Shown in pieces: positions 50,460 through 59,784 of a stretch of DNA of 64,000 nucleotides. Position numbers and translations under genes: made by a program. Under the pieces are notes generated by a model that searched no databases, was not told the DNA's origin, and saw only the letters and a list, made by a program, of their open reading frames with translations. Origin of the DNA: Pseudomonadota bacterium (GTDB lineage Bacteria; Pseudomonadota; Alphaproteobacteria; Sphingomonadales; Sphingomonadaceae). The DNA is taken from assembly GCA_029779535.1 (NCBI GenBank), contig JAKPAG010000128.1, positions 79,095 to 143,094 on the forward strand, written 5' to 3'. How positions within the stretch are numbered: position 1 is the stretch's first letter; every line of letters starts with the position of its first letter.

Positions 50460-52087
50460 TGTACAAGTATGACCAATACGACCAGGCGATGGTCGATGCC
50501 CGCGTCGAGGAATTCCGCGACCAGGTCCGCCGCCGGCTCGAAGGCCACCTGAGCGAGGAAGCGTTCCGCCCGCTGCGGTTGATGAACGGCCTTTACCTCC
50601 AGTTGCACGCCTACATGCTGCGCGTCGCCATTCCCTATGGCACGCTCAGCGGCGCGCAGATGCGGATGCTGGGCCACATCGCCGACAAGTACGATCGCGG
50701 CTATGGCCACTTCACCACCCGCCAGAACATCCAGTACAACTGGATCAAGCTGGAAGAAGCGCCTGATATCCTTGCCGATCTGGCCAGCGTGGAAATGCAC
50801 GCGATCCAGACCAGCGGCAACTGCATCCGAAACACCACGTCGGACCAGTATGCCGGTGCGGCAGCGGACGAGCTGGTCGATCCGCGCCCCTATGCCGAGT
50901 TGATCCGGCAGTGGAGCACCTTCCACCCCGAATTCAGCTTCCTGCCGCGCAAGTTCAAGATGGCGGTGATCGCCAGCGATACCGACCGCGCGGCGATGCG
51001 GCTGCATGACATCGGCATCCAGATCGTCCGCAATGCGGCGGGTGATCTGGGCGCGGCGTTCTATGTTGGCGGCGGCATGGGCCGCACCCCGATGATCGCG
51101 CCCTGCATAAACAGCTTCGTGCCGCTCGATCAGTTCATCACTTATGCCGAGGCCTGCCTGCGCGTTTACAACCGCCACGGCCGCCGCGACAACAAGTACA
51201 AGGCGCGGATCAAGATTCTGGTCCACGAACTGGGCAAGGATGAATACACCCGCCAGGTCGAAGCCGAATTCGCCCACCTGCTGACCCAGAACATCGAGCC
51301 GCCCACGGCCGAACTGGAACGGATCAAGGCGCAGTTCGTCGATCCGCCGTTCGAAACGGGCCTGTCTGACGAGATCGACCGCAGCGATCCCGATTTCGCG
51401 CTGTGGGTGGACAACAACACCGTGGCGCACAAGGCGCCGGGCTATGCCGTGGCGGTGATCAGCCTCAAGCCGGTCGGCGCGATCCCCGGCGATGCCAGCG
51501 GCGACCAGATCCGCGTCATGGCGGACCTTGCCGAACGCTACAGCTTCGACGAGCTGCGCGTCACCCACGCCCAGAATATCGTGCTGCCGCACGTCAGGAA
51601 GGCGGACCTTTACGCGCTGTGGCAGGTGCTGGATGCCAATGGCCTCGCGACCGCGAACCTCGACCAGATCGGCGACATCATCGCCTGCCCGGGGCTTGAT
51701 TACTGCACGCTGGCCAATGCCCGATCGATCCCGATCGCGCAGAAGATCAGCGAACGCATGGCGGCCAGGGAACAGGAAATCGGCGAGCTCAAGCTCAAGA
51801 TTTCCGGCTGCATCAACGCCTGCGGGCACCACCACGCGGGCCACATCGGCATCCTCGGGGTCGATCGCAAGGGCATCGAAAACTACCAGCTGCTGCTCGG
51901 CGGTAGCGAGGGGGCGGACTGCTCGCTCGGCACGATCACCGGCCCCGGTTTCGACGAAAGCGGCATTGTCGATGCGGTCGAACGCGTGACGAACCGCTAC
52001 CTCAGCGAGCGCCAGCAGGGCGAACGTTTCCTCGACACTTACCGCCGCATCGGCATGGCCCCGTTCAAGGAGGCGATCTATGGTTGA
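50459..52087 (+). CDS. cysI: Nitrite/sulfite reductase hemoprotein (assimilatory sulfite reductase)
   Basis: A 542-residue siroheme/[4Fe-4S] reductase. Two repeated halves carry 'HFTTRQNIQYNWI' and 'ELRVTHAQNIVLPHV', and the cluster ligands lie in 'CPGLDYC' (about 409-415) and 'GCINACGHH' (C-x3-C, about 450-454). It reduces sulfite to sulfide with six electrons. It starts at an ATG overlapping the DUF2849 stop and shares eight bases with the DUF934 gene downstream. Confidence 0.92.
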   Translation: MYKYDQYDQAMVDARVEEFRDQVRRRLEGHLSEEAFRPLRLMNGLYLQLHAYMLRVAIPYGTLSGAQMRMLGHIADKYDRGYGHFTTRQNIQYNWIKLEEAPDILADLASVEMHAIQTSGNCIRNTTSDQYAGAAADELVDPRPYAELIRQWSTFHPEFSFLPRKFKMAVIASDTDRAAMRLHDIGIQIVRNAAGDLGAAFYVGGGMGRTPMIAPCINSFVPLDQFITYAEACLRVYNRHGRRDNKYKARIKILVHELGKDEYTRQVEAEFAHLLTQNIEPPTAELERIKAQFVDPPFETGLSDEIDRSDPDFALWVDNNTVAHKAPGYAVAVISLKPVGAIPGDASGDQIRVMADLAERYSFDELRVTHAQNIVLPHVRKADLYALWQVLDANGLATANLDQIGDIIACPGLDYCTLANARSIPIAQKISERMAAREQEIGELKLKISGCINACGHHHAGHIGILGVDRKGIENYQLLLGGSEGADCSLGTITGPGFDESGIVDAVERVTNRYLSERQQGERFLDTYRRIGMAPFKEAIYG

Positions 52088-52508
52088 CGTCCAGTACCGC
52101 TTCCGCAGCGACGAACCGGTGGCCGATCCCGCCGTCACGGTCGATTCCTTTGGCGAGCAGACCAACGCCGCCGCCGTCAGGATCGAACCGGGCGACGATG
52201 CGCGCGACCTGCTACCGTTCCTTGACCGGCTGCAACTGGTAGAGGTCAACTTCCCGGTGTTCGGCGACGGGCGCGGCTATTCTGCCGCCCGGATCCTGCG
52301 CGAAGCGGGTTACCAGGGCGAACTGCGCGCCGTGGGCGACGTGCTCGTCGATCAGATCGCCTACATGCGCCGCTGCGGCTTCGATGCCTTTGCGCCGGAC
52401 GTTCCGCTGGAACCGGCCGATGCCGAAGCGGCGTGGAACCGCTACGGCGATGTCTATCAGCCAACCGTGGATGGCCGCAGCGCGATCTGGGCCAAGCGGC
52501 ATGGCTGA
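52080..52508 (+). CDS. DUF934 protein
   Basis: A 142-residue protein of the DUF934 family: 'LQLVEVNFPVFGDGRGYSAARILRE' and 'VGDVLVDQIAYMRRCGFDAF' are its hallmark. It is almost always encoded next to sulfite reductase in proteobacteria and probably supports that enzyme. It overlaps cysI by eight bases and cysH by eight. Confidence 0.9.
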   Translation: MVDVQYRFRSDEPVADPAVTVDSFGEQTNAAAVRIEPGDDARDLLPFLDRLQLVEVNFPVFGDGRGYSAARILREAGYQGELRAVGDVLVDQIAYMRRCGFDAFAPDVPLEPADAEAAWNRYGDVYQPTVDGRSAIWAKRHG

Positions 52509-53286
52509 AGCCGCGCGCCGGATCGACCGGATCGACACCGCCCCGCGTTTCACCGCGGCGGATGCCGAAGCGCTCAACGCGCGCTTCGCCGGGGTCGGCA
52601 CCCAGGCGATGCTGGCGCAAGTGCTGCGTGACGGGCTGGCCGGGCGGATCGCCGCCGTGTCCAGCTTCGGCGCGGAAAGCGCAGTGCTGCTGCACCTGAT
52701 TGCGAGCATCGATCCCGGGGTGCCGGTGCTGTTCCTCGATACCGGCAAGCATTTCCCCGAAACGCTGGCCTACCGCGATGAACTGGTGGCGCGGCTGGGG
52801 CTGACCAACCTCGTCAATCTGACTCCCGATCGCGCGCTGCTCGCCAGCCGGGACGATACCGGCCTGCGCTGGTCCTACGATCCCGATGGCTGCTGCGAAA
52901 TCCGCAAGGTCGAGCCGCTGGCCCGCGCCCTGGCTGGTTACGATGCCAGCTTCACCGGCCGGAAGGGCTTCCAGAGCGCGACCCGCGCCGCCCTGCCCCG
53001 CTTCGAACTGGACCTGACCGACGCGCAAGGCCGGCTCAAGGTCAACCCGCTGGTGGACTGGAGCGCCGACCAGATCGAAGCCTATTTCGCCGCCACTGGG
53101 CTGCCCGCGCACCCGCTGGTCGCGCAGGGCTATCCCTCGATCGGCTGCTCGCCTTGCACCACCCCCGTCGCCCCGGGCGAAGACCCGCGTTCGGGCCGCT
53201 GGAAGGGTTGGGACAAAACCGAGTGCGGCATCCACGTGGATGGCGCGGCCAGCGATCTGCCCCCGGGCTACGATCCGGCGTTCTGA
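52501..53286 (+). CDS. cysH: Phosphoadenylyl/adenylyl-sulfate reductase
   Basis: A 261-residue reductase of the bacterial type with a [4Fe-4S] cluster bound by C131-C132 (CCEIRKVEPL) and C216-x2-C219 (GCSPC); the catalytic cysteine is C242 in ECGIH. The four cluster cysteines favour APS reductase activity. It supplies sulfite to CysI. No cysDNC genes for sulfate activation are in the window. The ATG at 52501 lies inside the end of the DUF934 gene. Confidence 0.93.
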   Translation: MAEAARRIDRIDTAPRFTAADAEALNARFAGVGTQAMLAQVLRDGLAGRIAAVSSFGAESAVLLHLIASIDPGVPVLFLDTGKHFPETLAYRDELVARLGLTNLVNLTPDRALLASRDDTGLRWSYDPDGCCEIRKVEPLARALAGYDASFTGRKGFQSATRAALPRFELDLTDAQGRLKVNPLVDWSADQIEAYFAATGLPAHPLVAQGYPSIGCSPCTTPVAPGEDPRSGRWKGWDKTECGIHVDGAASDLPPGYDPAF

Positions 53287-53329
53287 TCGGGCGCTTGCCG
53301 CAGGCCACGCCGCGCGGCACAGTGCCGCC

Positions 53330-55054
53330 ATGCTCGTCACTCGCCGTGCCGCCCTGGGCGGCCTTGCCACCCTGCCGCTCGCCGCCCGCGCCGCTGCGCT
53401 GACCGGTCCCGTAACCGTGTTCGAAGCCCGGCGCTTCATCACCATGGAGCCGGCCCGGCCCACAGCGCGCTTCGTTGCGGTAGCTGATGGCATGATCCTG
53501 GGACTGGCCGACCGGCTCGACGATCTGACCGTGTGGACCCGCGGGCGCGAGGTCAGGCTGGACCGCAGCCTTGCGGGTAACTTCGTGCTGCCGGGGCTGG
53601 TCGAGCCGCATGTCCACCCGATGCTGGCGGCGGTCATGCTCAACCTGCCGTTCATCGCCCCGGATGACTGGGACCTGCCATCGGGCCGCTATCCGGGCGT
53701 GCGCAGCCCGGCCAGCTATATCAGCGCGCTGCAGGCCGAACTGGCCCGGTCGAAATCCGATCCGTTCATCTGCTGGGGCTACCACCAGTCGTTCCATGGC
53801 CCGCTCGATCGCGCCCGGCTCGATCAACTCGCGCCGGACCGTCCGGTGATCATCTGGCAGCGCAGCTTTCACGATGTGATCGTCAACACCGCCGCCTTGC
53901 AGGTCTGGGGCCTGAATGAGCGCGCCGCCTTTGGCGCGGCCATGGTCGCCGCCAAGGCCGATCCGCACGACAGCGATTTCGACAAGGGCCTGTTCTCGGA
54001 AACAGGGCTGCCGCTGGCCCTGGCGAAAATGCAGCCCGCGCTGCTCGGTGGGGACCGGGTCCGTACCGGCATGGCCGCCCTGCAACGGCTGTTCCTGACC
54101 AGGGGCGTCACCACCGCGTCGGACATGGGCACCGGCATCTTCGCCGACTTCAGAACCGAAGCAGGGCTGATCCGCACCGCCTTCGAACGGTCAGACAATC
54201 CCTCGCGCATCATGCTCATGCCGCTGGCCCACCAGGTCACGGCGGACCAGGACATCGCCGCCTTCTATGCCGGCTTGCAGGAACGCTACGCCGGGCCGCA
54301 TCTCCGGGTGGACAAGCGGGTCAAGCTTCTGGCCGACGGCGCCTTCTTTGCCCAGAACATGCGGATGAACGCCCCCGGCTATGCCGACGGGCACCTCGGC
54401 AAATGGATCACCCCGCCCGCCGCGCTCGATGCGCTGGCCCAGCGGTTCTGGCAGGCGGGCTGCTCGCTGCACGTCCACGTCAACGGCGATGAAGGGCTGG
54501 ATGCAGTCCTCGCCGCGGTCGAGCGCCTGCCCGAGCGCCGCGCGCAGACCGTCACGCTCGAACACCTTGGCTATTCCACCGAAGCGCAGAACCGCCGGAT
54601 CGCGCGGCTTGGCCTGATGGTTTCGGCCCAGCCGAATTACCTTCGCGTGCTGGGCGATGCCTATGCCCGCGACGGGCTTGGCCCCGATCGCGCCGCGGCA
54701 ATCAACCGGCTCGGCTCGCTGGAGCGCAAGCGTGTGCCGCTGGGCCTGCACAGCGATTTCAACATGGCGCCGATTGATCCGCTCTACCTCGCCTGGATCG
54801 CCTCCAACCGGATCACCGTCGAGGGCAACGTGCTTGATCCGGCCGAGCGGATCAGCCTCGACAAGGCGCTGCGGGCAATCACGATCGAAGCGGCCCAGGT
54901 CATCGGCATGGACGGCCTGGTCGGCTCGCTTGCTGCGGGCAAGCGCGCCGACTTTGCCGTGCTGGACCGCGATCCGCTGGCCGGCGGCGGTGCCGGCCTG
55001 CGCGACATCGGCATTACCGGCGTGGTGTTTGAAGGACGGCTTTTCCCGGTTTAG
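53330..55054 (+). CDS. Exported YtcJ-like amidohydrolase
   Basis: A 574-residue amidohydrolase-3 protein. It opens with TRRAALGG and an Ala-rich stretch ending AARAAA, a twin-arginine-like signal. The metal motif is H94-x-H96 (EPHVHPM); 'SLHVHVNGDEGLDAVLAAVE', 'TLEHLGYS' and 'LGLHSDFNMAPIDPLY' are the YtcJ-type signatures. The substrate is unknown. The start at 53330 is chosen for the signal peptide. Its last 41 bases overlap the convergent LuxR-type gene. Confidence 0.85.
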   Translation: MLVTRRAALGGLATLPLAARAAALTGPVTVFEARRFITMEPARPTARFVAVADGMILGLADRLDDLTVWTRGREVRLDRSLAGNFVLPGLVEPHVHPMLAAVMLNLPFIAPDDWDLPSGRYPGVRSPASYISALQAELARSKSDPFICWGYHQSFHGPLDRARLDQLAPDRPVIIWQRSFHDVIVNTAALQVWGLNERAAFGAAMVAAKADPHDSDFDKGLFSETGLPLALAKMQPALLGGDRVRTGMAALQRLFLTRGVTTASDMGTGIFADFRTEAGLIRTAFERSDNPSRIMLMPLAHQVTADQDIAAFYAGLQERYAGPHLRVDKRVKLLADGAFFAQNMRMNAPGYADGHLGKWITPPAALDALAQRFWQAGCSLHVHVNGDEGLDAVLAAVERLPERRAQTVTLEHLGYSTEAQNRRIARLGLMVSAQPNYLRVLGDAYARDGLGPDRAAAINRLGSLERKRVPLGLHSDFNMAPIDPLYLAWIASNRITVEGNVLDPAERISLDKALRAITIEAAQVIGMDGLVGSLAAGKRADFAVLDRDPLAGGGAGLRDIGITGVVFEGRLFPV

Positions 55055-55562
55055 CGCCTGACGGCCAGTCGAGCAGGTCTTCGACGAACAGGCTGACCAA
55101 TGCGGCCTGGCTGGCGACCCCGGCCTTGGCATAGACCTGGCTAAGCTGGGCGCGGACCGTCCCCGGCGCCGCACCGCGCAGCCGCGCGATTTCGGCCGCG
55201 TCGCAGCCTTTCAGCGCGAACAGGGCCACTTCGCTCTCCGCTGCGGTCAGCCCCCAATCGCGGAACCGCTCGCTCACATGTTCGCCCAGTGCACCGCGCG
55301 CGATGCCGAGCGCCTGCTCGCGCTGCTGCGCTTCGGCCAGCAGCACCCGGATGTGCCAGGCCCCCAGCACCACGCCGGCCACCAGGGCAAAGGCAATCAG
55401 CCCCTCGATGGCGATGTGGGTGGTGACGCCCTGATCAATCGCATCCTCCATCGCATCGGCCACGAAGAATACGGCCGCGATGGCCTGGACTACCACGGTT
55501 GCCGCGACCAGCAGGGCCTGCCGGTCGCGGCGCAACATCAAGTCTTTCAGGTGCTTGGCCAT
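55014..55562 (-). CDS. Membrane-anchored LuxR-type HTH protein
   Basis: A 182-residue protein with two transmembrane helices (about 17-38 and 48-72) and a C-terminal GerE/LuxR helix-turn-helix (about 108-170): 'WGLTAAESEVALFALKGCDAAEIARL' and 'GTVRAQLSQVYAKAGVASQAAL'. There is no sensor domain beyond the membrane part. It resembles small membrane-bound LuxR proteins that respond to membrane state. It follows the cytochrome b561 gene by 12 bases and is probably co-transcribed. Confidence 0.85.
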   Translation of the reverse strand: MAKHLKDLMLRRDRQALLVAATVVVQAIAAVFFVADAMEDAIDQGVTTHIAIEGLIAFALVAGVVLGAWHIRVLLAEAQQREQALGIARGALGEHVSERFRDWGLTAAESEVALFALKGCDAAEIARLRGAAPGTVRAQLSQVYAKAGVASQAALVSLFVEDLLDWPSGAKPGKAVLQTPRR

Positions 55563-55574
55563 TACAGTTCCTGT

Positions 55575-56462
55575 TCAGCCGCGGGGCGTGCCCCCCGGAA
55601 CCATCGCCCGCACGATCTGCGGACCGCTGCGGCGGGTTTCGAATACCACCCCCGCCAGATGCAGCGCGATCAGGACATAGAGCAGGTTGACGGCAATTTC
55701 ATGCACTTCGCCAAGACCGCCTTCTTCTTCCTCTTCACCGTCTTCGCCTTCGCCGCTTTCACGCGCCTCCGCGCGTTCGCCGCGTTCGGTGGTGGCCAGC
55801 ATGGCATCCGCCGCGCCAGAGGGGACAGCGCGCGCGTTGACCGCTGCTTGGCCCGCTTGCTCGCGTGCTTCGGCCCGGTCGGTGGTGGCAGCCAGGCCAG
55901 CCGGACGACGTGCGCCTGCTTCCTCGCGTTCCTCGGCTTCCTCGTTCTCACCGGCTTCGGCGCGGCGGGCCTGTTCGCGCGCTTCATCGGCTTCGGATTC
56001 CCGCGCTGCGCCGCGCTCATCGGACTCGCCTTTCTCGCGCTTTTCGCCGCCCTCGCCATGCTCCCCGCGAACGGCGCTGGGATCGGCCGGCGGCGGACCG
56101 GACATGGCGATGCCGGTGCCGCAAACCACCAGCAAGGTCGCCCAGATCGCATAGACCATCAGCGCGCCGAGCGGATTGTGCGAGCGGTGCTGCGTCACTT
56201 CACCGCGCCCGATTTCGCCGATGTGGTTCAGGGCCCGCGCCGGACTGGGCGGAAAGGCGCTGAAACGCGCTTCGTCCGGGCCAATCAGCCCCCACAGCAG
56301 GCGCAGCGCCAGCAGGGCGGCCAGGCCATAGCCCACCCAGATGTGCCAGCCGCTGCCTTCTTCGGTGAAGATCGCATTGCCGATCACCGCGGCAACCACG
56401 CCCCAATGGGTCAACTTGACGATCGGGTCCCACCGGCGCGGGGCGGAAGGGGTACTATCCAT
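55575..56462 (-). CDS. Cytochrome b561 with a charged insertion
   Basis: A 295-residue protein with four transmembrane helices. H19 (KLTHWGVV) and H267 (IALHLAGVVF) are probable heme ligands, with H40 and H95 as further candidates. Between helix 3 (about 98-120) and helix 4 (about 254-275) sits an insertion of some 130 residues, rich in Glu, Arg, Ala and Gly, that is absent from usual b561 proteins (about 180 residues). It would act as a membrane electron-transfer protein. The ribosome site lies in a hairpin (56470-56490). Confidence 0.85.
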   Translation of the reverse strand: MDSTPSAPRRWDPIVKLTHWGVVAAVIGNAIFTEEGSGWHIWVGYGLAALLALRLLWGLIGPDEARFSAFPPSPARALNHIGEIGRGEVTQHRSHNPLGALMVYAIWATLLVVCGTGIAMSGPPPADPSAVRGEHGEGGEKREKGESDERGAARESEADEAREQARRAEAGENEEAEEREEAGARRPAGLAATTDRAEAREQAGQAAVNARAVPSGAADAMLATTERGERAEARESGEGEDGEEEEEGGLGEVHEIAVNLLYVLIALHLAGVVFETRRSGPQIVRAMVPGGTPRG

Positions 56463-56469
56463 GGGTTGA

Positions 56470-56490
56470 GCCTCCTCTTGAGCAGGAGGC
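56470..56490 (-). promoter_or_regulatory. Hairpin sequestering the ribosome site of the b561 gene
   Basis: Read on the minus strand, GCCTCCT (56490-56484), a seven-base loop, then AGGAGGC (56476-56470) form a perfect stem whose 3' arm is the AGGAGG ribosome site, eight bases before the ATG at 56462. Folding would hide the site, so translation may depend on melting or on a factor. Confidence 0.5.
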
Positions 56491-56557
56491 AGGGCTGCAC
56501 CGGGCCAGGTCGCCGCGAAAGCGACAGCCGCTTATACCCGCGCGCATAAGCAGTTGC

Positions 56558-57469
56558 TTAGAGCCAGCCGTTGTCCTTGTACCACTGGGCCGTGGCCTTC
56601 AGCCCCTCGCGGGTGGCGATACGCGGTTCCCACAGGTCGGCGGGGGGCCGCGCACCGTGGCTCACCACCCAGTCGGGATGGGTCATGTAGCCGACCCGGT
56701 CGAGCGTCAGCTTGGCCTTGTGGCGGCGCAGCGCCATGTCGCCGCGCGCGGCGCGTTCCAGCGACTTGCGGCTGAGGTGAATGACCCACGGCCGCCGTCC
56801 CATCGCCCAGCCGATCGCGCGGCCGACCTCGTAATGGCTCCAGCCGTCCGGGTGGCCATCGTCGGGCTCGAACACCTGGTGCGTGATCCCTTCGCCCCCC
56901 GGAACCAGGGCGAGCAACAGCCGCGCCAGGTCATCGACGTGGAGCAGCGAACTGCGCCCCTCGCGCGGAGGCATCGGCATCAGTCCCCAGCGCGCCGCCT
57001 TGAACATATCGAGCGTGTCGCGGTCGCCCGGGCCATAGATCCACGGCGGACGCACCACCGTCCAGTCGAGCGGGCTGGCCATGACCAGCCGTTCCGCCCG
57101 CGCCTTGCTGGCGCCATAGGTCGACAGGTCCGGCTCGCGCGCGGACAACGAGGAAACGCAGATGAACCGTGGCACCCCGGCAGCTAGCGCGGCTTCAACG
57201 ACGTTGAGCGTGCCCACCACGTTGCCACGCTCGAACTCGGCTGGATCGGGGCTGTTGACCACACCGGCAACGTGGATCACCGCTTCGGCCCCGCGCACCA
57301 GCCGCTTGAGCGCCGGCTTGTCATCCAGATCGCCGCGCACCCAGTCGAGCCCCAGCCGCAGCGGCTGATGTCGCCGGGTCAGCGCGCGCAACTCGTGCCC
57401 TTCGGCCAGTGCGCGATCGAGTAGGACCTGGCCAACGAACCCGGTTGCCCCGGTAATCGCAATCGTCAC
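56558..57469 (-). CDS. NAD(P)-dependent epimerase/dehydratase (extended SDR)
   Basis: A 303-residue extended SDR: TGATGFVGQ (about 6-14) at the N-terminus, 'DLDDKPAL', 'VIHVAGVVN', S-x(n)-YGASK active site and 'VVRPPWIYGPGD'. The GTG start at 57469 overlaps the proB stop (GTGA). Similar genes sit beside proB in other sphingomonads, by recollection; the substrate is unknown and could be a sugar nucleotide or a hopanoid/ubiquinone-related compound. Confidence 0.9.
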   Translation of the reverse strand: MTIAITGATGFVGQVLLDRALAEGHELRALTRRHQPLRLGLDWVRGDLDDKPALKRLVRGAEAVIHVAGVVNSPDPAEFERGNVVGTLNVVEAALAAGVPRFICVSSLSAREPDLSTYGASKARAERLVMASPLDWTVVRPPWIYGPGDRDTLDMFKAARWGLMPMPPREGRSSLLHVDDLARLLLALVPGGEGITHQVFEPDDGHPDGWSHYEVGRAIGWAMGRRPWVIHLSRKSLERAARGDMALRRHKAKLTLDRVGYMTHPDWVVSHGARPPADLWEPRIATREGLKATAQWYKDNGWL

Positions 57470-58596
57470 AGCAGGACCATCTGGTCGCGGTGCACCACGG
57501 CGGAGCGCGGCGCATAGCCGAGCAGCGCTGCCTGGTCGGCGCTTTGCGTGCCTTGCAGCCGCGCGCACTCATCGGCGTCGTATTCGCTGAGGCCGTGGGC
57601 GAGGACCTTGCCGGCGCCATCGCGGATCGTCACGGCATCGCCGCGCTGGAACTGGCCTTCGACGGCGGTGATCCCGGCGGCCAGCAGGCTCGATCCCCGG
57701 CCCAGCGCATTGGCCGCCCCGGCATCGACCACCAACGCGCCTTTCAGCCGCAGCCGCCCGCCCAGCCAGGCCTTGCGCGCGCCGGCCTTGCGGCGGGGGA
57801 GGAACAGCGTGCCAATGCCTTCCGCGGTCGCCCGCGCGATCGGCGCATCGTGCAAGCCGCTGGCGATGGCCAGGGCAATCCCGGCCAGTTCGGCGATCTC
57901 GGCCGCCTGCAACTTGCTGGTCATTCCGCCCGAGCCCATCCCCGAGGATGAGCCGCCCGTCGCCATCGCGTGAATTTCCGGCGTCACGCCGCGCACTTCG
58001 GGCAGCAGCCTGGCCCCCGGTTCGGCAGGGTTGCGATCGAACAGGCCATCGACGTCCGACAGCAGCAGCACCGCATCGGCCCGCGCCGCCTGGGCCACGC
58101 GCGCCGCCAGCCGGTCGTTATCGCCAAAGCGGATTTCCTGGGTGGCGACCGAATCGTTCTCGTTGATTACCGGCACGGCCCCGGCATCGAGCAGCCTGGT
58201 CAGCGTCGCCGTGGCGTTGAGGTAGCGGCGGCGATCTTCCAGGTCTTCCAGCGTCAGCAGCAGCTGCGCGGCGGTCAGCCCGTGGGCGCCGAGCAGTTCG
58301 GCCCACAGCCCCGAAAGCGCGATCTGCCCGACGGCGGCGGCGGCCTGCGCATCGGCCAGGCTGCCACGCCCGCCCTTGTCCAGCCCCAGCCGCGCCGCAC
58401 CCAGCGCAATCGCGCCCGAAGACACCACGATGACCTGCTGCCCGCGCGCCCGCGCGGCGGCGATTTCGGCGACCAGTGCCTCGATCCACTGGCGGCGCAC
58501 GCCCTGCTTGCCGACCAGCAGCGACGAGCCGACCTTGACCACCAGGCGGGGGCAAGTTGCGGCATCGGCCAGGTCGGACAGGCGGGCGATCTTCAT
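57466..58596 (-). CDS. proB: Glutamate 5-kinase
   Basis: A 376-residue amino-acid kinase with a C-terminal PUA domain: 'LVVKVGSSLLVG', 'VVSSGAIALGAARLGL', 'VPVINENDSVATQEIRFGDND', 'GGMTSKLQAA' and, after residue 280, the PUA region. It phosphorylates glutamate for proline synthesis; proC is 4 kb downstream in the same direction. It is separated from obgE by 47 bases. Confidence 0.96.
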   Translation of the reverse strand: MKIARLSDLADAATCPRLVVKVGSSLLVGKQGVRRQWIEALVAEIAAARARGQQVIVVSSGAIALGAARLGLDKGGRGSLADAQAAAAVGQIALSGLWAELLGAHGLTAAQLLLTLEDLEDRRRYLNATATLTRLLDAGAVPVINENDSVATQEIRFGDNDRLAARVAQAARADAVLLLSDVDGLFDRNPAEPGARLLPEVRGVTPEIHAMATGGSSSGMGSGGMTSKLQAAEIAELAGIALAIASGLHDAPIARATAEGIGTLFLPRRKAGARKAWLGGRLRLKGALVVDAGAANALGRGSSLLAAGITAVEGQFQRGDAVTIRDGAGKVLAHGLSEYDADECARLQGTQSADQAALLGYAPRSAVVHRDQMVLL

Positions 58597-58643
58597 GGGC
58601 GCGGAATTAGGCCAAACGCGCCGTATTGCAAGCGCTAGCGCCC

Positions 58644-59696
58644 TTAAAGCGGCGACCAGGGCGTGTCGTCGTCATCCTCGCGCTCGCCAGCGGGGCGTTC
58701 GGTCACGGTCGCGGCGGGCAGGTATTCGAGCACCGCGTCAAGCAGCGCATCGATGCCCTTGCCGCTGGCCCCGGAAATCGGGAACACCTTGGCCACCCCG
58801 GCCGCGCGCAGTTCCTTGCTGAATGCGCGAACCAGCTCGGTATCGATCAGGTCGATCTTGTTGAGCGCGACCAGGCGCGGCTTGTCTTCCAGCCCGCCGC
58901 CATAGGCCGCGAGTTCCTCCTCGACCACTTCCAGCGCTTCGACCGGATCGACCCCATTGGCGTCGATCAGGTGGATCAGCACGCGGCAACGCTCGATATG
59001 GCCAAGAAAACGGTCACCCACCCCAGCGCCTTCGGCCGCCCCGGCGATCAGCCCGGGAATGTCGGCCAGCACGAATTCGCGGTTCTTGTGGCGCACCACC
59101 CCCAACTGCGGGCGCAGCGTGGTGAAGGCATAGTCGCCGACCTTGGCCTTGGTGTTGGTGATCTGATTGATGAACGTGCTCTTGCCGGCATTGGGCAGGC
59201 CGACCAGCCCGACGTCGGCCAGCAGCTTGAGCCGCAGCCAGACCCACAGCTCCTCGAACGGCAGGCCCGGCTGGTGCTGGCGCGGGGCGCGGTTGGTGCT
59301 GGTCTTGTAGCTGGCGTTGCCCCGGCCGCCCAGACCCCCGTGCAGCAGCGTGATGCGCTGTCCGGCCTCGGTCAGGTCGGCCAGCACGGTTTCCCGATCC
59401 TCGTCGAGGATCTGCGTGCCGACCGGCACCTTGATCACCATGTCCTGCCCGGCCGCACCGTTGCGGTTCTTGCCCATGCCCTGCACGCCGCGCTGGGCCT
59501 TGAAATGCTGGGTATAGCGGAAGTCGATGAGGGTATTGAGCCCGGCCACCGCCTCGAACACGACGTCGCCGCCGCGCCCGCCGTTGCCGCCATCCGGCCC
59601 GCCGTATTCAACATACTTCTCGCGCCGGAACGACACTGCGCCCGGGCCGCCTGCGCCCGAACGGATATAGATCTTGGCCTGGTCGAGAAAATGCAT
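58644..59696 (-). CDS. obgE: GTPase ObgE
   Basis: A 350-residue Obg GTPase: an N-terminal glycine-rich Obg domain (about 1-158) with 'VSFRREKYVEYGGPDGGNGGRGG', then the GTPase domain with the P-loop GLPNAGKS, 'DIPGLI' as G3 and 'NKIDLID' as G4. It acts in ribosome assembly and stress response. It is followed by proB, a common Obg-ProB order. Confidence 0.97.
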   Translation of the reverse strand: MHFLDQAKIYIRSGAGGPGAVSFRREKYVEYGGPDGGNGGRGGDVVFEAVAGLNTLIDFRYTQHFKAQRGVQGMGKNRNGAAGQDMVIKVPVGTQILDEDRETVLADLTEAGQRITLLHGGLGGRGNASYKTSTNRAPRQHQPGLPFEELWVWLRLKLLADVGLVGLPNAGKSTFINQITNTKAKVGDYAFTTLRPQLGVVRHKNREFVLADIPGLIAGAAEGAGVGDRFLGHIERCRVLIHLIDANGVDPVEALEVVEEELAAYGGGLEDKPRLVALNKIDLIDTELVRAFSKELRAAGVAKVFPISGASGKGIDALLDAVLEYLPAATVTERPAGEREDDDDTPWSPL

Positions 59697-59784
59697 GGGA
59701 AGGGTTCTAACGCGCTTTTGAGCGACTGTCGCGTGCAGGCTGCGAAAAGCTCAGCCTGAGCGGGAGTGGGAGCAAATGCCAATC

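Noticed and set aside
50318..52249. Minus-strand open frame antisense to cysI
   Set aside because: cysI is certain from its cluster motifs; the opposite frame has only compositional coding character.
55278..56549. Plus-strand open frame over the b561 and LuxR-type genes
   Set aside because: It has Phe/Ala-rich repetitive sequence produced by the complement of the charged insertion and no ribosome site.
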